Source of the DNA: an uncultured bacterium
GTDB taxonomy: Bacteria > Patescibacteriota > Minisyncoccia > Phycocordibacterales > PALSA-1337
NCBI GenBank assembly: GCA_903876465.1
Contig: CAIRAF010000019.1
Location: forward strand, 1 to 6,108
Reading direction: 5' to 3'
Length of the DNA: 6,108 nt
Shown here: piece after piece, positions 1 through 6,108 of the stretch
Position numbering within the stretch: the stretch's first letter is position 1
Layout: each line of letters starts with the position of its first letter
Notes under the pieces: generated by a model
Told to the model about the DNA's origin: nothing
What the model saw: the letters and a program-made list of their open reading frames with translations, nothing else
Database searches by the model: none
Program-made: the position numbers and the translations under genes

Positions 1-79
1 CAATGAAAAAGGCAAATAGAAATGAAAGCAAAAAAAACTTTTTGGGTCCTTTATTATCGATGACGGTATTAGGTGGCAT
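1..79 (-). CDS. Start of a possible membrane or exported protein, cut by the window edge
   Basis: Seen: an ATG at 79-77 opens a stop-free frame to the left edge, giving 26 residues. They begin MPPNTVIDNKGPKK and are followed by a run of hydrophobic residues, FFLLSFLFAFFI. This is the usual layout of a signal anchor or signal peptide: a short polar N-terminus, a positive KK pair, then a hydrophobic core. The ATG lies 20 bp after the stop of the preceding minus-strand gene, which is typical operon spacing. No Shine-Dalgarno sequence is visible before it. Inference: this is the next gene of the same transcription unit, encoding a membrane-anchored or exported protein. Function cannot be told from this fragment. 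The opposite strand also has a short frame here, so the call is tentative. Confidence 0.45.
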   Translation of the reverse strand, partial: MPPNTVIDNKGPKKFFLLSFLFAFFI

Positions 80-99
80 TATTTTCTTTATCTGTAATA

Positions 100-1386
100 T
101 TAAATAGGTAAATTGCTTGGAGCCTCTCCCTTCTTTGATGGTACACGAGCAAGAGTAGGAGTACCAGCGGTCGATCCTGGAAGATGGAAAAGTGTTGCCA
201 ATTCTTCTGAGTTCATAACCATCGGAGTACCCTGAAATGGTGGGTAGAAAAATGAGCGTCGACGAAAAGCCTTAATGACTGCATCAGAATTGTAATTGCG
301 ACGCATATTTCTATAGTCTTCCCAAGGCACACCAGCAAATTGAGCGATCCATGAATCACCGTCTTGTTTGATACCATTCATGTGTTCAGTTGAAAAATGT
401 TTGACTGCACCAATGAGACCACCGATTCCGAATGGTGTATCAAAATTTTCTTTCTTGGCAACATATATAGCTCTCATTCCAACATCAAAAGCCTGTTTTG
501 ATAAGCGGCGCTCAATAGCAGTAACTATATCCTGTTCACCTTTTGTTAGTGATGGAAGTTTGGTAAAACCTGTTGCTTCATCCTTCAATCCAGCGACCTT
601 AGTCTTTGGATCACGCATCATGAGTTTATGGATCAATGCTTCTGATTGATCTCTCCACAAATCAGTTTTTTTGAAAAGATGTCCTGGTTTACGCGCATCT
701 TTGATATGAGCCTCAACAATAAACTGCACCCAAACCTGCTGATTTGGTCCAACACTACCCAGAAATTCTAGTAGTGGCACTAATGGGTCAACTTTAAATT
801 CCTCTTTTGGATCATCAAGAAGACCGTAGTCGACGTATGTTCGTATTGGATAATGTTCACCTTTTTTTGCGTCTTTGGTGAATTTATAATCCGCTGCCCA
901 AACTTTCATAGTGTCTGGATCAAAATGCACTGCACGGGTATAGTCAACTGCCTCTGAAACCTCAATTCCTGGATATTGAGCATAAAGTGCAGACATCACA
1001 CCGATCTTGCGGCGATCTTCAGTCCAAATAAAAAACTTTATCTGGCCTTCAATGGAAGCTATTTCTAAAGAATAATATGGACGATATTCACCCTTCCAAT
1101 ATTGAGCGTATGTACTACCATTTGCGGTGTTATGGATACCTTGCAGAACAACTTCCATGGCCAGTGGAGATTTGAAAACATCCTTAGGTAATTTGAGTTC
1201 TAAAAGTGTGTACTTCAAACCATAAGAAAATTTTGCACGAATATAACGGAGCCATAATGGCCAAAGAATATCAGCAAGAGCAATAGCTAGAAGAAATGGC
1301 GACAAATAGATGGCATATTGTATAGCCTGATAAAACATTGGTGTGTGATATATACCAGAGAGTTGTTGAACGAACTGCTGAAACAT
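100..1386 (-). CDS. Single-pass membrane protein with large cytoplasmic-type domain (CPR DUF8128-like), possibly linked to a secretion/pilus ATPase system
   Basis: A 428-residue protein starting MFQQFVQQL. Residues about 20-47 form one long hydrophobic membrane segment (AIYLSPFLLAIALADILW), followed by a positive RYIRAK. The rest is soluble. Motifs include LELKLPKDVFKSPLAMEVVL (62-81), an SLEIASIEGQIKFFIW strand region (106-121), YPIRTYVDYGLLDDPKEEFK (179-198), PLLEFLG (204-210) and NSEELATLFHLPGS near the C-terminus (392-405). From memory, these match a protein family widespread in Patescibacteria (DUF8128 in Pfam, as I recall). It often lies beside, or resembles the N-terminal part of, VirB4/TraC- or DUF87-type ATPases. 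I cannot confirm this by search. The start is placed at the ATG at 1386 rather than a TTG at 1437, because the TTG lies inside the upstream gene's terminator and a TATAAT box sits just before 1386. The biochemical role is unknown; a structural part of a type IV secretion-like machine is an inference. Confidence 0.85.
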   Translation of the reverse strand: MFQQFVQQLSGIYHTPMFYQAIQYAIYLSPFLLAIALADILWPLWLRYIRAKFSYGLKYTLLELKLPKDVFKSPLAMEVVLQGIHNTANGSTYAQYWKGEYRPYYSLEIASIEGQIKFFIWTEDRRKIGVMSALYAQYPGIEVSEAVDYTRAVHFDPDTMKVWAADYKFTKDAKKGEHYPIRTYVDYGLLDDPKEEFKVDPLVPLLEFLGSVGPNQQVWVQFIVEAHIKDARKPGHLFKKTDLWRDQSEALIHKLMMRDPKTKVAGLKDEATGFTKLPSLTKGEQDIVTAIERRLSKQAFDVGMRAIYVAKKENFDTPFGIGGLIGAVKHFSTEHMNGIKQDGDSWIAQFAGVPWEDYRNMRRNYNSDAVIKAFRRRSFFYPPFQGTPMVMNSEELATLFHLPGSTAGTPTLARVPSKKGEAPSNLPI

Positions 1387-1392
1387 GAAGAT

Positions 1393-1420
1393 ATTATAGC
1401 GCCAAGCGATGATTTGTGGA
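1393..1420 (-). promoter_or_regulatory. Promoter of the membrane-protein gene, predicted leaderless
   Basis: Read on the minus strand, a perfect TATAAT occupies 1398-1393. A weaker -35 candidate, TCCACA, lies at 1420-1415 with a 16-bp spacer (4 of 6 matches to TTGACA). Only six bases (ATCTTC) separate the -10 box from the ATG at 1386. Transcription normally starts about 6-8 bases after the -10, so the mRNA would begin at or within a base or two of the start codon. No ribosome binding site can exist between them. The promoter sits directly after the terminator of the upstream gene, which fits an independently transcribed gene. The -10 is strong evidence; the -35 is weak. Confidence 0.65.
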
Positions 1421-1425
1421 AGCAG

Positions 1426-1458
1426 AAAAAACCACAAGTTAAATCTTGTGGTTTTTTT
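1426..1458 (-). terminator. Intrinsic terminator of the sigma-4/HARE-HTH gene (near-symmetrical)
   Basis: A perfect 13-bp inverted repeat pairs 1426-1438 with 1445-1457 around a 6-base loop (TTAAAT). The core is CCACAAG/CTTGTGG flanked by A and T runs. On the minus strand the hairpin ends in six T residues (1431-1426), and it begins 2 bp after the TAA stop at 1461-1463. On the plus strand it is followed by seven T residues (1452-1458), so it could terminate in both directions. No plus-strand gene is seen that would need it. Confidence 0.9.
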
Positions 1459-1460
1459 CT

Positions 1461-2501
1461 TTATGCTGCTACTGGAGCGTACTTACCTTCCTTATCTCTC
1501 TTGAAATACTTTGGGTTTTGGAGATTGACGAGAATAGTGTTTTCTTTGACATATCTTTCTTTCAAAACCTTATCAATAATCTCTTCTTTGGTCATCGGAC
1601 CATTCTTTGTAAGAACAGTGCGAATAACGTCGCGAACAACGCCTGGGACATAGCCCCATTCTGCTAGAGCATAGAGACCACGGCCGACGAGAACGAAACG
1701 TTTATCCTTTATGAGTTCATTGTGAGTAGTTGCAACGTGAGCCTTCTTATTGAACATAGTCGTGATCTGCTTTGCTACATCACGGAAATGTATAGGAGAA
1801 CCATGCTTACGGATAACGAGGAAAGCGTAATCACGAACACCCTTTGTTTTGATATTTGCTGACTGTGATTTGCCCCAATCTCCAAGTGCATTCTTACCGA
1901 TAGCTTTTGAGAGGGCTAACCAGCGACGAACAACCTCTTGATTCTTATACTTCTCTGAAACATCCTCAAGATGCTGAAGGAATTTGTTTGTCATTTCTGA
2001 TTCAGGTAATAGATCCTGATTACTCAAATTTGAATAGAGTTTACGTAGAGCTTCTTCAACCTTCTTTGCGAGCTCTTCGTTTACATGCCAGCGATGACGA
2101 AAATCATCATCTTCTTTGAGTTTCTTGAAAGGTTCACCGACAACGAGAAGGAAGTACATGTGATTCTGAAGACTGACATCTTTTGAGATATGTCCGAGGA
2201 AATCATCTTCAACAACAATACCACCAAGAGAATGTAGAAGTTCTTCAACTTCAACAAACACAGCCTTTTCAGACTTGTATTCTTCTGACTTACGAACATT
2301 GGCGATGCCGTAGTTTTCAATCTGACGAACACGTTCACGTGTTATGCCGTACTTCTTTCCGATGGCGTCCAAGGTAAGGCGCTTGTCGTCTTTGCCTAAG
2401 CCGTAGCGATAGATCAAGACTTCACGAGCACGGTCAGGAAGAGACGAAAGGAGTTTCTTGACGATCACTTTTGGTTTGAATGAAATGTGTGGCGTTGCCA
2501 T
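1461..2501 (-). CDS. Sigma-70 region 4 / HARE-HTH DNA-binding protein, putative transcription regulator
   Basis: A 346-residue protein with ATG at 2501 and TAA at 1461-1463. Residues about 15-70 match sigma-70 region 4: LLSSLPDRAREVLIYRYGLG, then a helix-turn-helix LTLDAIGKKYGITRERVRQI (42-61). This is the module that contacts -35 elements and the RNA polymerase beta flap in true sigma factors. Residues about 220-285 (VRDYAFLVIRKHGSPIHF, then LIKDKRFVLVGRGLYALAEW) match the HARE-HTH/RpoE-delta-type winged helix. A second winged-helix-like unit follows at about 288-343 (VVRDVIRTVLTKNGPMTKEE ending KYFKRDKEGKYAP). The middle (about 75-215) is charged and helical, without a family I can name. 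Sigma regions 1-3, including core-binding region 2, are absent, so it is unlikely to be a complete sigma factor. A cytoplasmic, RNA-polymerase-associated regulator is inferred. No Shine-Dalgarno is visible upstream. It has its own promoter and terminator, so it is probably monocistronic. Confidence 0.9.
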   Translation of the reverse strand: MATPHISFKPKVIVKKLLSSLPDRAREVLIYRYGLGKDDKRLTLDAIGKKYGITRERVRQIENYGIANVRKSEEYKSEKAVFVEVEELLHSLGGIVVEDDFLGHISKDVSLQNHMYFLLVVGEPFKKLKEDDDFRHRWHVNEELAKKVEEALRKLYSNLSNQDLLPESEMTNKFLQHLEDVSEKYKNQEVVRRWLALSKAIGKNALGDWGKSQSANIKTKGVRDYAFLVIRKHGSPIHFRDVAKQITTMFNKKAHVATTHNELIKDKRFVLVGRGLYALAEWGYVPGVVRDVIRTVLTKNGPMTKEEIIDKVLKERYVKENTILVNLQNPKYFKRDKEGKYAPVAA

Positions 2502-2541
2502 GATATTAATCGCTTACTAATGTGTTTTAATTAATGGATTA

Positions 2542-2570
2542 GTTTTATCACCTATGGACAAATAAGTCAA
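2542..2570 (-). promoter_or_regulatory. Sigma-70-type promoter of the sigma-4/HARE-HTH gene
   Basis: On the minus strand, TTGACT (2570-2565; 5 of 6 consensus matches) is followed after exactly 17 bp by TAAAAC (2547-2542; 4 of 6). Transcription would start near 2535, giving a 5' leader of about 34 bases. That leader is AT-rich and has no GGAGG-like ribosome binding site before the ATG at 2501. The promoter lies in the 127-bp spacer between the leuS stop and this gene; nothing else in that spacer is convincing. Confidence 0.7.
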
Positions 2571-2628
2571 GGGGTGTGGTGTAATGATGACTTTGACGTG
2601 TTGTAATTGTAGATAGCTAATCTAGACT

Positions 2629-5600
2629 TTAAGCAATAACGATACTAACCAACTTTCCTTTTACGACAATAACTTTCTTAATCGACTTCCCTTCAAGCCA
2701 TTTCTTTACATCAGGGATTTCCTTTGCTGTTGACTCTAATTGCGCATCAGTCATATCAATTTGGGCCTTAAATGAGGCACGGACTTTGCCATTAACCTGA
2801 ACGATAATATTGACTTCATTATCAATAATTAATTTCTCATCGAATTTTGGCCAATCTGATATGTGAATTGATTTCTTATTACCAAGCGAATACCAAAGTT
2901 CTTCAGCGACGTGTGGGGCGAATGGTGCAACTAATTTTAGAAGAATTTCAAATTGAGGACGAGTGATTGATTTGTTGTCGGCTTGATTATTTTCTACAGA
3001 ACTGAAATTTTCTAATTCATTAACAGTTATCATTAAGGTACTGATAGCAGTGTTGAATGAAAGAGCATTAATGTCTGCTGTGACTTTCTTTATAGCTCTA
3101 TGCAGAACCTTGTCGAAATTATTTGGCACTTGTTCACCCTTTTTACTAGAAGTGTGAATAACCTCACTTTTTTTCGAGACTTCCCCTAACCCTGTAACCC
3201 TTTCCTGCAATCTCCAGACCTTTTCAATGAATCTTCTAACACCAACCATATTAGTTGTACTCCAGGAAATCTGCTGATCAAATGGACCCATGAACATCTC
3301 ATAAAGGCGGAGTGAATCTGCACCATAATTTTTGACCACTTCATCTGGATTAACAACATTACCAAAACGCTTTGACATTTTGCGGCCATCTTCACCCATT
3401 ATTAGTCCGACATTCTGAAGTTTAATAAACGGTTCAGTGGTGGATACAACTGCAATATCATAAAGGAACTTGTGCCAGAATCTAGCATAGATGAGGTGAC
3501 GTGTTGCATGTTCAGCACCACCAACATAGAGATCAACTGGCGCCCAATATTTTTCTTTCTTTAAATCTACGAGTGCTTTCTTATTATTTGGATCCATATA
3601 GCGAAGGTAATACCAAGATGAACCTGCCCATTGAGGCATGGTATTAGTTTCGCGTTTAGCTTTACCTTTACACTCAGGACATTTAACATTGACCCATTTG
3701 TCTATAGCGGCGAGTGGAGATTCACCAGTTCCAGTTGGTTCATATGACTTTACCTTTGGTAATTCCACCGGTAAGTCTTTTTCAGGTACAGGAACTACCC
3801 CACATGTCTCACAATGAATGAGAGGTATAGGCTCACCCCAATAACGCTGTCGTGAGAAGACCCAGTCACGGAGTTTGTATTTTGTCACCCATTTTCCACA
3901 TACGGAAAGAGTAATTTCTTTTTTGACCTCGAAGGAATCCTTCCCATCAAATTTTCCGGAGTTAATCAAAACACCTTCATTAACGTAAACATCCTTATTC
4001 CCCTTCATTCTTCCAATTAATACTGAATCAACCAATGAGTCCTTCATTAAAGCATCTGCTTCATCAAATGTTACCCAATGAACATTGTGGATTTTCTTTT
4101 CTTCTTCAGAAGTTTCAACTTTTGAGGAACTCTTTAATTTGAAGATAATACCTTGTTGAGAATCTATTCTATTCTGCTTCTTGTGTGGAGCATAGAATTT
4201 TGCTTGAATCGGCCCACCAATAAACGACACAAAATCAATATCATTAAATCCTGTCTCTTCAACAATTTCTCTTTTTGCAGCTTCAATCACATCTTCATTA
4301 CCTTCGACACCTCCTGATATAAATGTGTCCCAACCAGCATCAATCCATTTCAAAGCAATGTATTTGTCTTCTGACCAATGCTTTACGACAGCACGAATGA
4401 CATTCCTGTTTACAATTGGTTCATTTGGACGAAATGCAATCATTCCAGTCAAGGAAGTTTTGCTATGAGAAATTACATGCTTAACTGACAACCCGAACTT
4501 CTTTGCAAAAGCAAAATCTCTTTCATCATGAGCTGGCACAGCCATAACTGCACCAGTACCGTAATCAGCAAGGACATAGTCAGCGATCCAAACAGGAACT
4601 TCTTCATTATTAGCAGGATTGATAGCTTTGACTCCCTTCAATTCAACACCGGTCTTTTCCCTTCTTGCATCTGTGCGCTCTATTTCAGTTTCGTTTTTAA
4701 CACGCTCAATATATGCTTCTACATCTGCCTTATTCTCTAATTTAGGCAGCAATTCAGAAACCCGAGGATGTTCAGGGGCAAGAACTACGTAAGTAACACC
4801 AAAAAGTGTGTCTGGTCTAGTAGTAAAGACGTTTACGGTAGGAATTATTGCTTTCAGGATTTCAGGTTCTTCAGTTGCACAAAAATGTTCCTTATTAGCT
4901 GTTGTTTCAATAAGATTAGCTGAAAGATTTTTTGTTAAAAATTTTAAATAAGCAACTCTATGATCTTCTTGCAAATCAGATAGAATAGCAATTTTGCCTG
5001 AAGTAAGCTTTTTGATTAATTCGAAATCGTAGTTCCATTTAAAGGTATTATGATAATTTTTCTTGTAGCCATCAGTACGCATTCCTGGTTCTAATGCTGG
5101 TGCAACCAAAACTAATCCACCAATCATTGGTTTCGCTTTCATTAACCCCTTAAGCGCAACAACGCCCCCAAGACTATGACCAATTATGGTGGTGTTTTCA
5201 TCAAGTACACAATTATCCAAAAAATATTTCACTTGTTCATCCTCCGATGGTGATTTCGTATTAGGTAATTCTGGTACCTGAACCTCATGTCCACGTTTTT
5301 CGAGCTCATTTTTCAGCCATGGAATAAATACTTTATTTGGATTACTTGTATATCCATGCAAAATAATAAAACGAGTTTTACGTGTTTTTGAAACTAATTG
5401 AAAATTAATCTCCGCCCCCTCTGATTTACCAATCCAATTCCTCTGAGCCTCTTTTATTGAATTTGGCCAATCAAGCAATGTGTTTCCATCAACCTTCTTC
5501 GCATCCAAATCAGCCAAAAGTCTTTCAGCATAATCAGTAATCTTCAAGACCCACTGTCTCATTGGTTTCTTCTCTACGAGGGCTCCACAGCGCTCACAAC

Positions 5601-6108
5601 GACCATTTTCAACGTCTTCGTTAGCAAGACCAGTCTTATCAACAGGACACCAGTTTATAGGCTCGTAGGACTCATAAGCGAGACCTTTCTTATACATTTC
5701 TAGGAATGCCCATTGTGTCCACTTGTAATATTCCGGATCGGTAGTATTAACCTCACGAGACCAATCATAATCGAGTCCCATAAGTTCCAACTGCTCTTTG
5801 AATCTATTCACATTCAACTTAGTTAAATCCATCGGATTCTTCTTCATTTTCAAAGCATAATTCTCTGCAGGTAAACCGAAAGCATCAAAACCCATTGGGT
5901 GTAAGACAGACTTACCATGCATACGCTGGAAGCGTGAGACAATGTCAGTCGCTATATATCCTTTTGGATGACCGACATGCAAACCTTCACCTGATGGATA
6001 TGGAAACATGTCAAGAACATAATATTTCTCTTTTTTAGAGTCCTCCTTTGAGGAATAAATCTTGTCCTTAGCCCACTTCTTCTGCCATTTGGATTCTATC
6101 TTGGCTGG
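2629..6108 (-). CDS. leuS: Leucyl-tRNA synthetase with two inserted hydrolase domains, N-terminus cut by the window edge
   Basis: Class Ia synthetase charging tRNA-Leu with leucine in the cytoplasm. The frame stays open to the right edge; counting from the codon at 6108, 1159 residues are visible. The Met at 6009 is internal, because PAKIESKWQKKWA...YYVLD, a normal LeuRS N-terminal region, precedes it. Only about ten residues are probably missing. Motifs: HVGH (HIGH signature) 44-47; first zinc ligands C154, C171, C174; editing TTRPDT 429-434 and AVPAHDERD with the conserved Asp at 528; RDWVFSRQRYWG 747-758; second Cys pairs C766/C769 and C810/C813; KMSKR (KMSKS signature) 910-914; anticodon-binding helices about 960-1085; C-terminal tRNA-binding domain with VQVNGKVRA about 1102-1110. 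Without its two inserts (245-424 and 547-705) the protein would be about 820 residues, normal for bacteria. There is no frameshift, and all synthetase and editing motifs persist, so it should be functional. It lacks the long leucine-specific domain that E. coli has before KMSKS. Confidence 0.97.
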   Translation of the reverse strand, partial: PAKIESKWQKKWAKDKIYSSKEDSKKEKYYVLDMFPYPSGEGLHVGHPKGYIATDIVSRFQRMHGKSVLHPMGFDAFGLPAENYALKMKKNPMDLTKLNVNRFKEQLELMGLDYDWSREVNTTDPEYYKWTQWAFLEMYKKGLAYESYEPINWCPVDKTGLANEDVENGRCERCGALVEKKPMRQWVLKITDYAERLLADLDAKKVDGNTLLDWPNSIKEAQRNWIGKSEGAEINFQLVSKTRKTRFIILHGYTSNPNKVFIPWLKNELEKRGHEVQVPELPNTKSPSEDEQVKYFLDNCVLDENTTIIGHSLGGVVALKGLMKAKPMIGGLVLVAPALEPGMRTDGYKKNYHNTFKWNYDFELIKKLTSGKIAILSDLQEDHRVAYLKFLTKNLSANLIETTANKEHFCATEEPEILKAIIPTVNVFTTRPDTLFGVTYVVLAPEHPRVSELLPKLENKADVEAYIERVKNETEIERTDARREKTGVELKGVKAINPANNEEVPVWIADYVLADYGTGAVMAVPAHDERDFAFAKKFGLSVKHVISHSKTSLTGMIAFRPNEPIVNRNVIRAVVKHWSEDKYIALKWIDAGWDTFISGGVEGNEDVIEAAKREIVEETGFNDIDFVSFIGGPIQAKFYAPHKKQNRIDSQQGIIFKLKSSSKVETSEEEKKIHNVHWVTFDEADALMKDSLVDSVLIGRMKGNKDVYVNEGVLINSGKFDGKDSFEVKKEITLSVCGKWVTKYKLRDWVFSRQRYWGEPIPLIHCETCGVVPVPEKDLPVELPKVKSYEPTGTGESPLAAIDKWVNVKCPECKGKAKRETNTMPQWAGSSWYYLRYMDPNNKKALVDLKKEKYWAPVDLYVGGAEHATRHLIYARFWHKFLYDIAVVSTTEPFIKLQNVGLIMGEDGRKMSKRFGNVVNPDEVVKNYGADSLRLYEMFMGPFDQQISWSTTNMVGVRRFIEKVWRLQERVTGLGEVSKKSEVIHTSSKKGEQVPNNFDKVLHRAIKKVTADINALSFNTAISTLMITVNELENFSSVENNQADNKSITRPQFEILLKLVAPFAPHVAEELWYSLGNKKSIHISDWPKFDEKLIIDNEVNIIVQVNGKVRASFKAQIDMTDAQLESTAKEIPDVKKWLEGKSIKKVIVVKGKLVSIVIA
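3994..4470 (-). other. Nudix hydrolase domain inserted in the LeuRS editing region
   Basis: LeuRS residues about 547-705 (counted from 6108) have no counterpart in ordinary LeuRS. They fall between KKFGLSVKHVI of the CP1 domain and VYVNEGVLINSGKF, which are joined by a short loop in E. coli. The insert holds a perfect Nudix box (GX5EX7REUXEEXGU) at 599-621, encoded at 4314-4246: G599, E605, R613, E614, I615, E617, E618, G620, F621. The flanking strands RAVVKHWSEDKYIALKW and NVHWVTFDEADALM fit the Nudix fold. The Glu residues that bind Mg2+ and cleave nucleoside diphosphate-linked substrates are all present, so catalysis is plausible. The substrate cannot be read from the sequence. GC content by hand count over 4021-4380 is about 35%, lower than the synthetase core. 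Confidence 0.92.
4837..5376 (-). other. RBBP9/YdeN-type serine hydrolase domain inserted in the LeuRS editing region
   Basis: LeuRS residues about 245-424 (counted from 6108) interrupt the junction between EGAEINFQLVSKTRK and TVNVFTTRPDTLFG, which are nearly contiguous in normal LeuRS. The insert begins TRFIILHGYTSNP, then FIPWLKNELEKRGHEVQVP and a nucleophile elbow GHSLGG (310-315) with Ser312 encoded at 5175-5173. These features match the RBBP9/YdeN alpha/beta-hydrolase family. Probable catalytic partners are Asp382 in EDHRV and His408 in KEHFC. The domain therefore looks like an active serine hydrolase rather than a decayed one. Its substrate is unknown. Hand-counted GC over 4861-5340 is about 35%, against about 41-44% in the flanking synthetase core. 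Confidence 0.88.

Noticed and set aside
3..107. Plus-strand frame of 34 codons (MKKANRNESKKNF..., ending in TAG) with a hydrophobic stretch
   Set aside because: It overlaps the 3' end of the membrane-protein gene by 8 bp, runs against every other gene, and has no visible upstream signal. The minus-strand frame starting at 79 fits the operon spacing better. It could still be the tail of a larger plus-strand gene outside the window.
1387..1437. Upstream TTG start at 1437 that would lengthen the membrane protein by 17 residues
   Set aside because: The TTG lies inside the terminator hairpin of the preceding gene and upstream of the TATAAT box, so a transcript from that promoter would not contain it. 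The ATG at 1386 also gives a standard short cytoplasmic tail before the membrane segment.
2593..2621. Possible plus-strand promoter TTGACG, 17 bp, GCTAAT
   Set aside because: The -10 match is poor and it would fire antisense into leuS with no plus-strand gene to serve. Such matches are expected by chance in AT-rich spacers.
2610..2624. Small hairpin just after the leuS stop (TAGAT, 5-base loop, ATCTA)
   Set aside because: The stem has only 5 mostly A-T pairs and no T tract follows, so it is too weak to call a terminator.
3994..5376. Inserts in leuS being inteins
   Set aside because: Neither has the N-terminal Cys/Ser block, the C-terminal His-Asn junction or LAGLIDADG motifs. Both instead match known hydrolase folds and sit in surface loops rather than at catalytic motifs.
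2629..6108. Chimeric assembly or gene fusion explaining the long leuS
   Set aside because: The frame is maintained across all four insert boundaries, and LeuRS sequence resumes exactly where it left off each time. Random misassembly would not do this twice in one gene.

Overview
The window looks like a chromosomal segment from a Candidate Phyla Radiation (Patescibacteria, probably Parcubacteria-type) genome. This is inferred from three things: a membrane protein of a type I know mainly from CPR genomes, a sigma-region-4/HARE-HTH protein of a type common there, and a leucyl-tRNA synthetase enlarged by extra domains. Hand counts give about 41-44% GC in the synthetase core. Every credible gene lies on the minus strand, so the order of transcription runs from the right edge to the left edge.

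Right part (2629-6108): leuS, leucyl-tRNA synthetase, missing only its extreme N-terminus beyond the window edge. The reading frame is intact for 1159 codons, about 340 longer than a normal bacterial LeuRS. Two complete enzyme-like domains explain the excess, and both are embedded in the CP1 editing region. The first is an RBBP9/YdeN-type serine (alpha/beta) hydrolase of about 180 residues with a recognisable Ser-Asp-His triad. The second is a Nudix hydrolase of about 159 residues with a perfect Nudix box. The synthetase's own catalytic, editing, zinc and tRNA-binding motifs remain. This is the most striking feature of the window.

Middle part (1461-2628): a 127-bp spacer carries a good sigma-70-type promoter. 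It is followed by a 346-residue DNA-binding protein with a sigma-70 region 4 helix-turn-helix at the N-terminus and tandem HARE-HTH/winged-helix modules at the C-terminus, but no sigma region 2. A strong, nearly symmetrical hairpin terminator begins 2 bp after its stop codon.

Left part (1-1425): a promoter with a perfect TATAAT sits so close to the ATG of the next gene that the transcript would be leaderless or nearly so. That gene encodes a 428-residue protein with one N-terminal membrane segment and a large soluble domain, resembling a CPR protein I associate with conjugation/type IV secretion-like ATPase genes. Twenty bp after its stop, a further minus-strand reading frame starts with a signal-anchor-like N-terminus and runs off the window.

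The three main genes do not form an obvious pathway. Translation, transcriptional regulation and a surface or secretion function appear to be separately transcribed neighbours.
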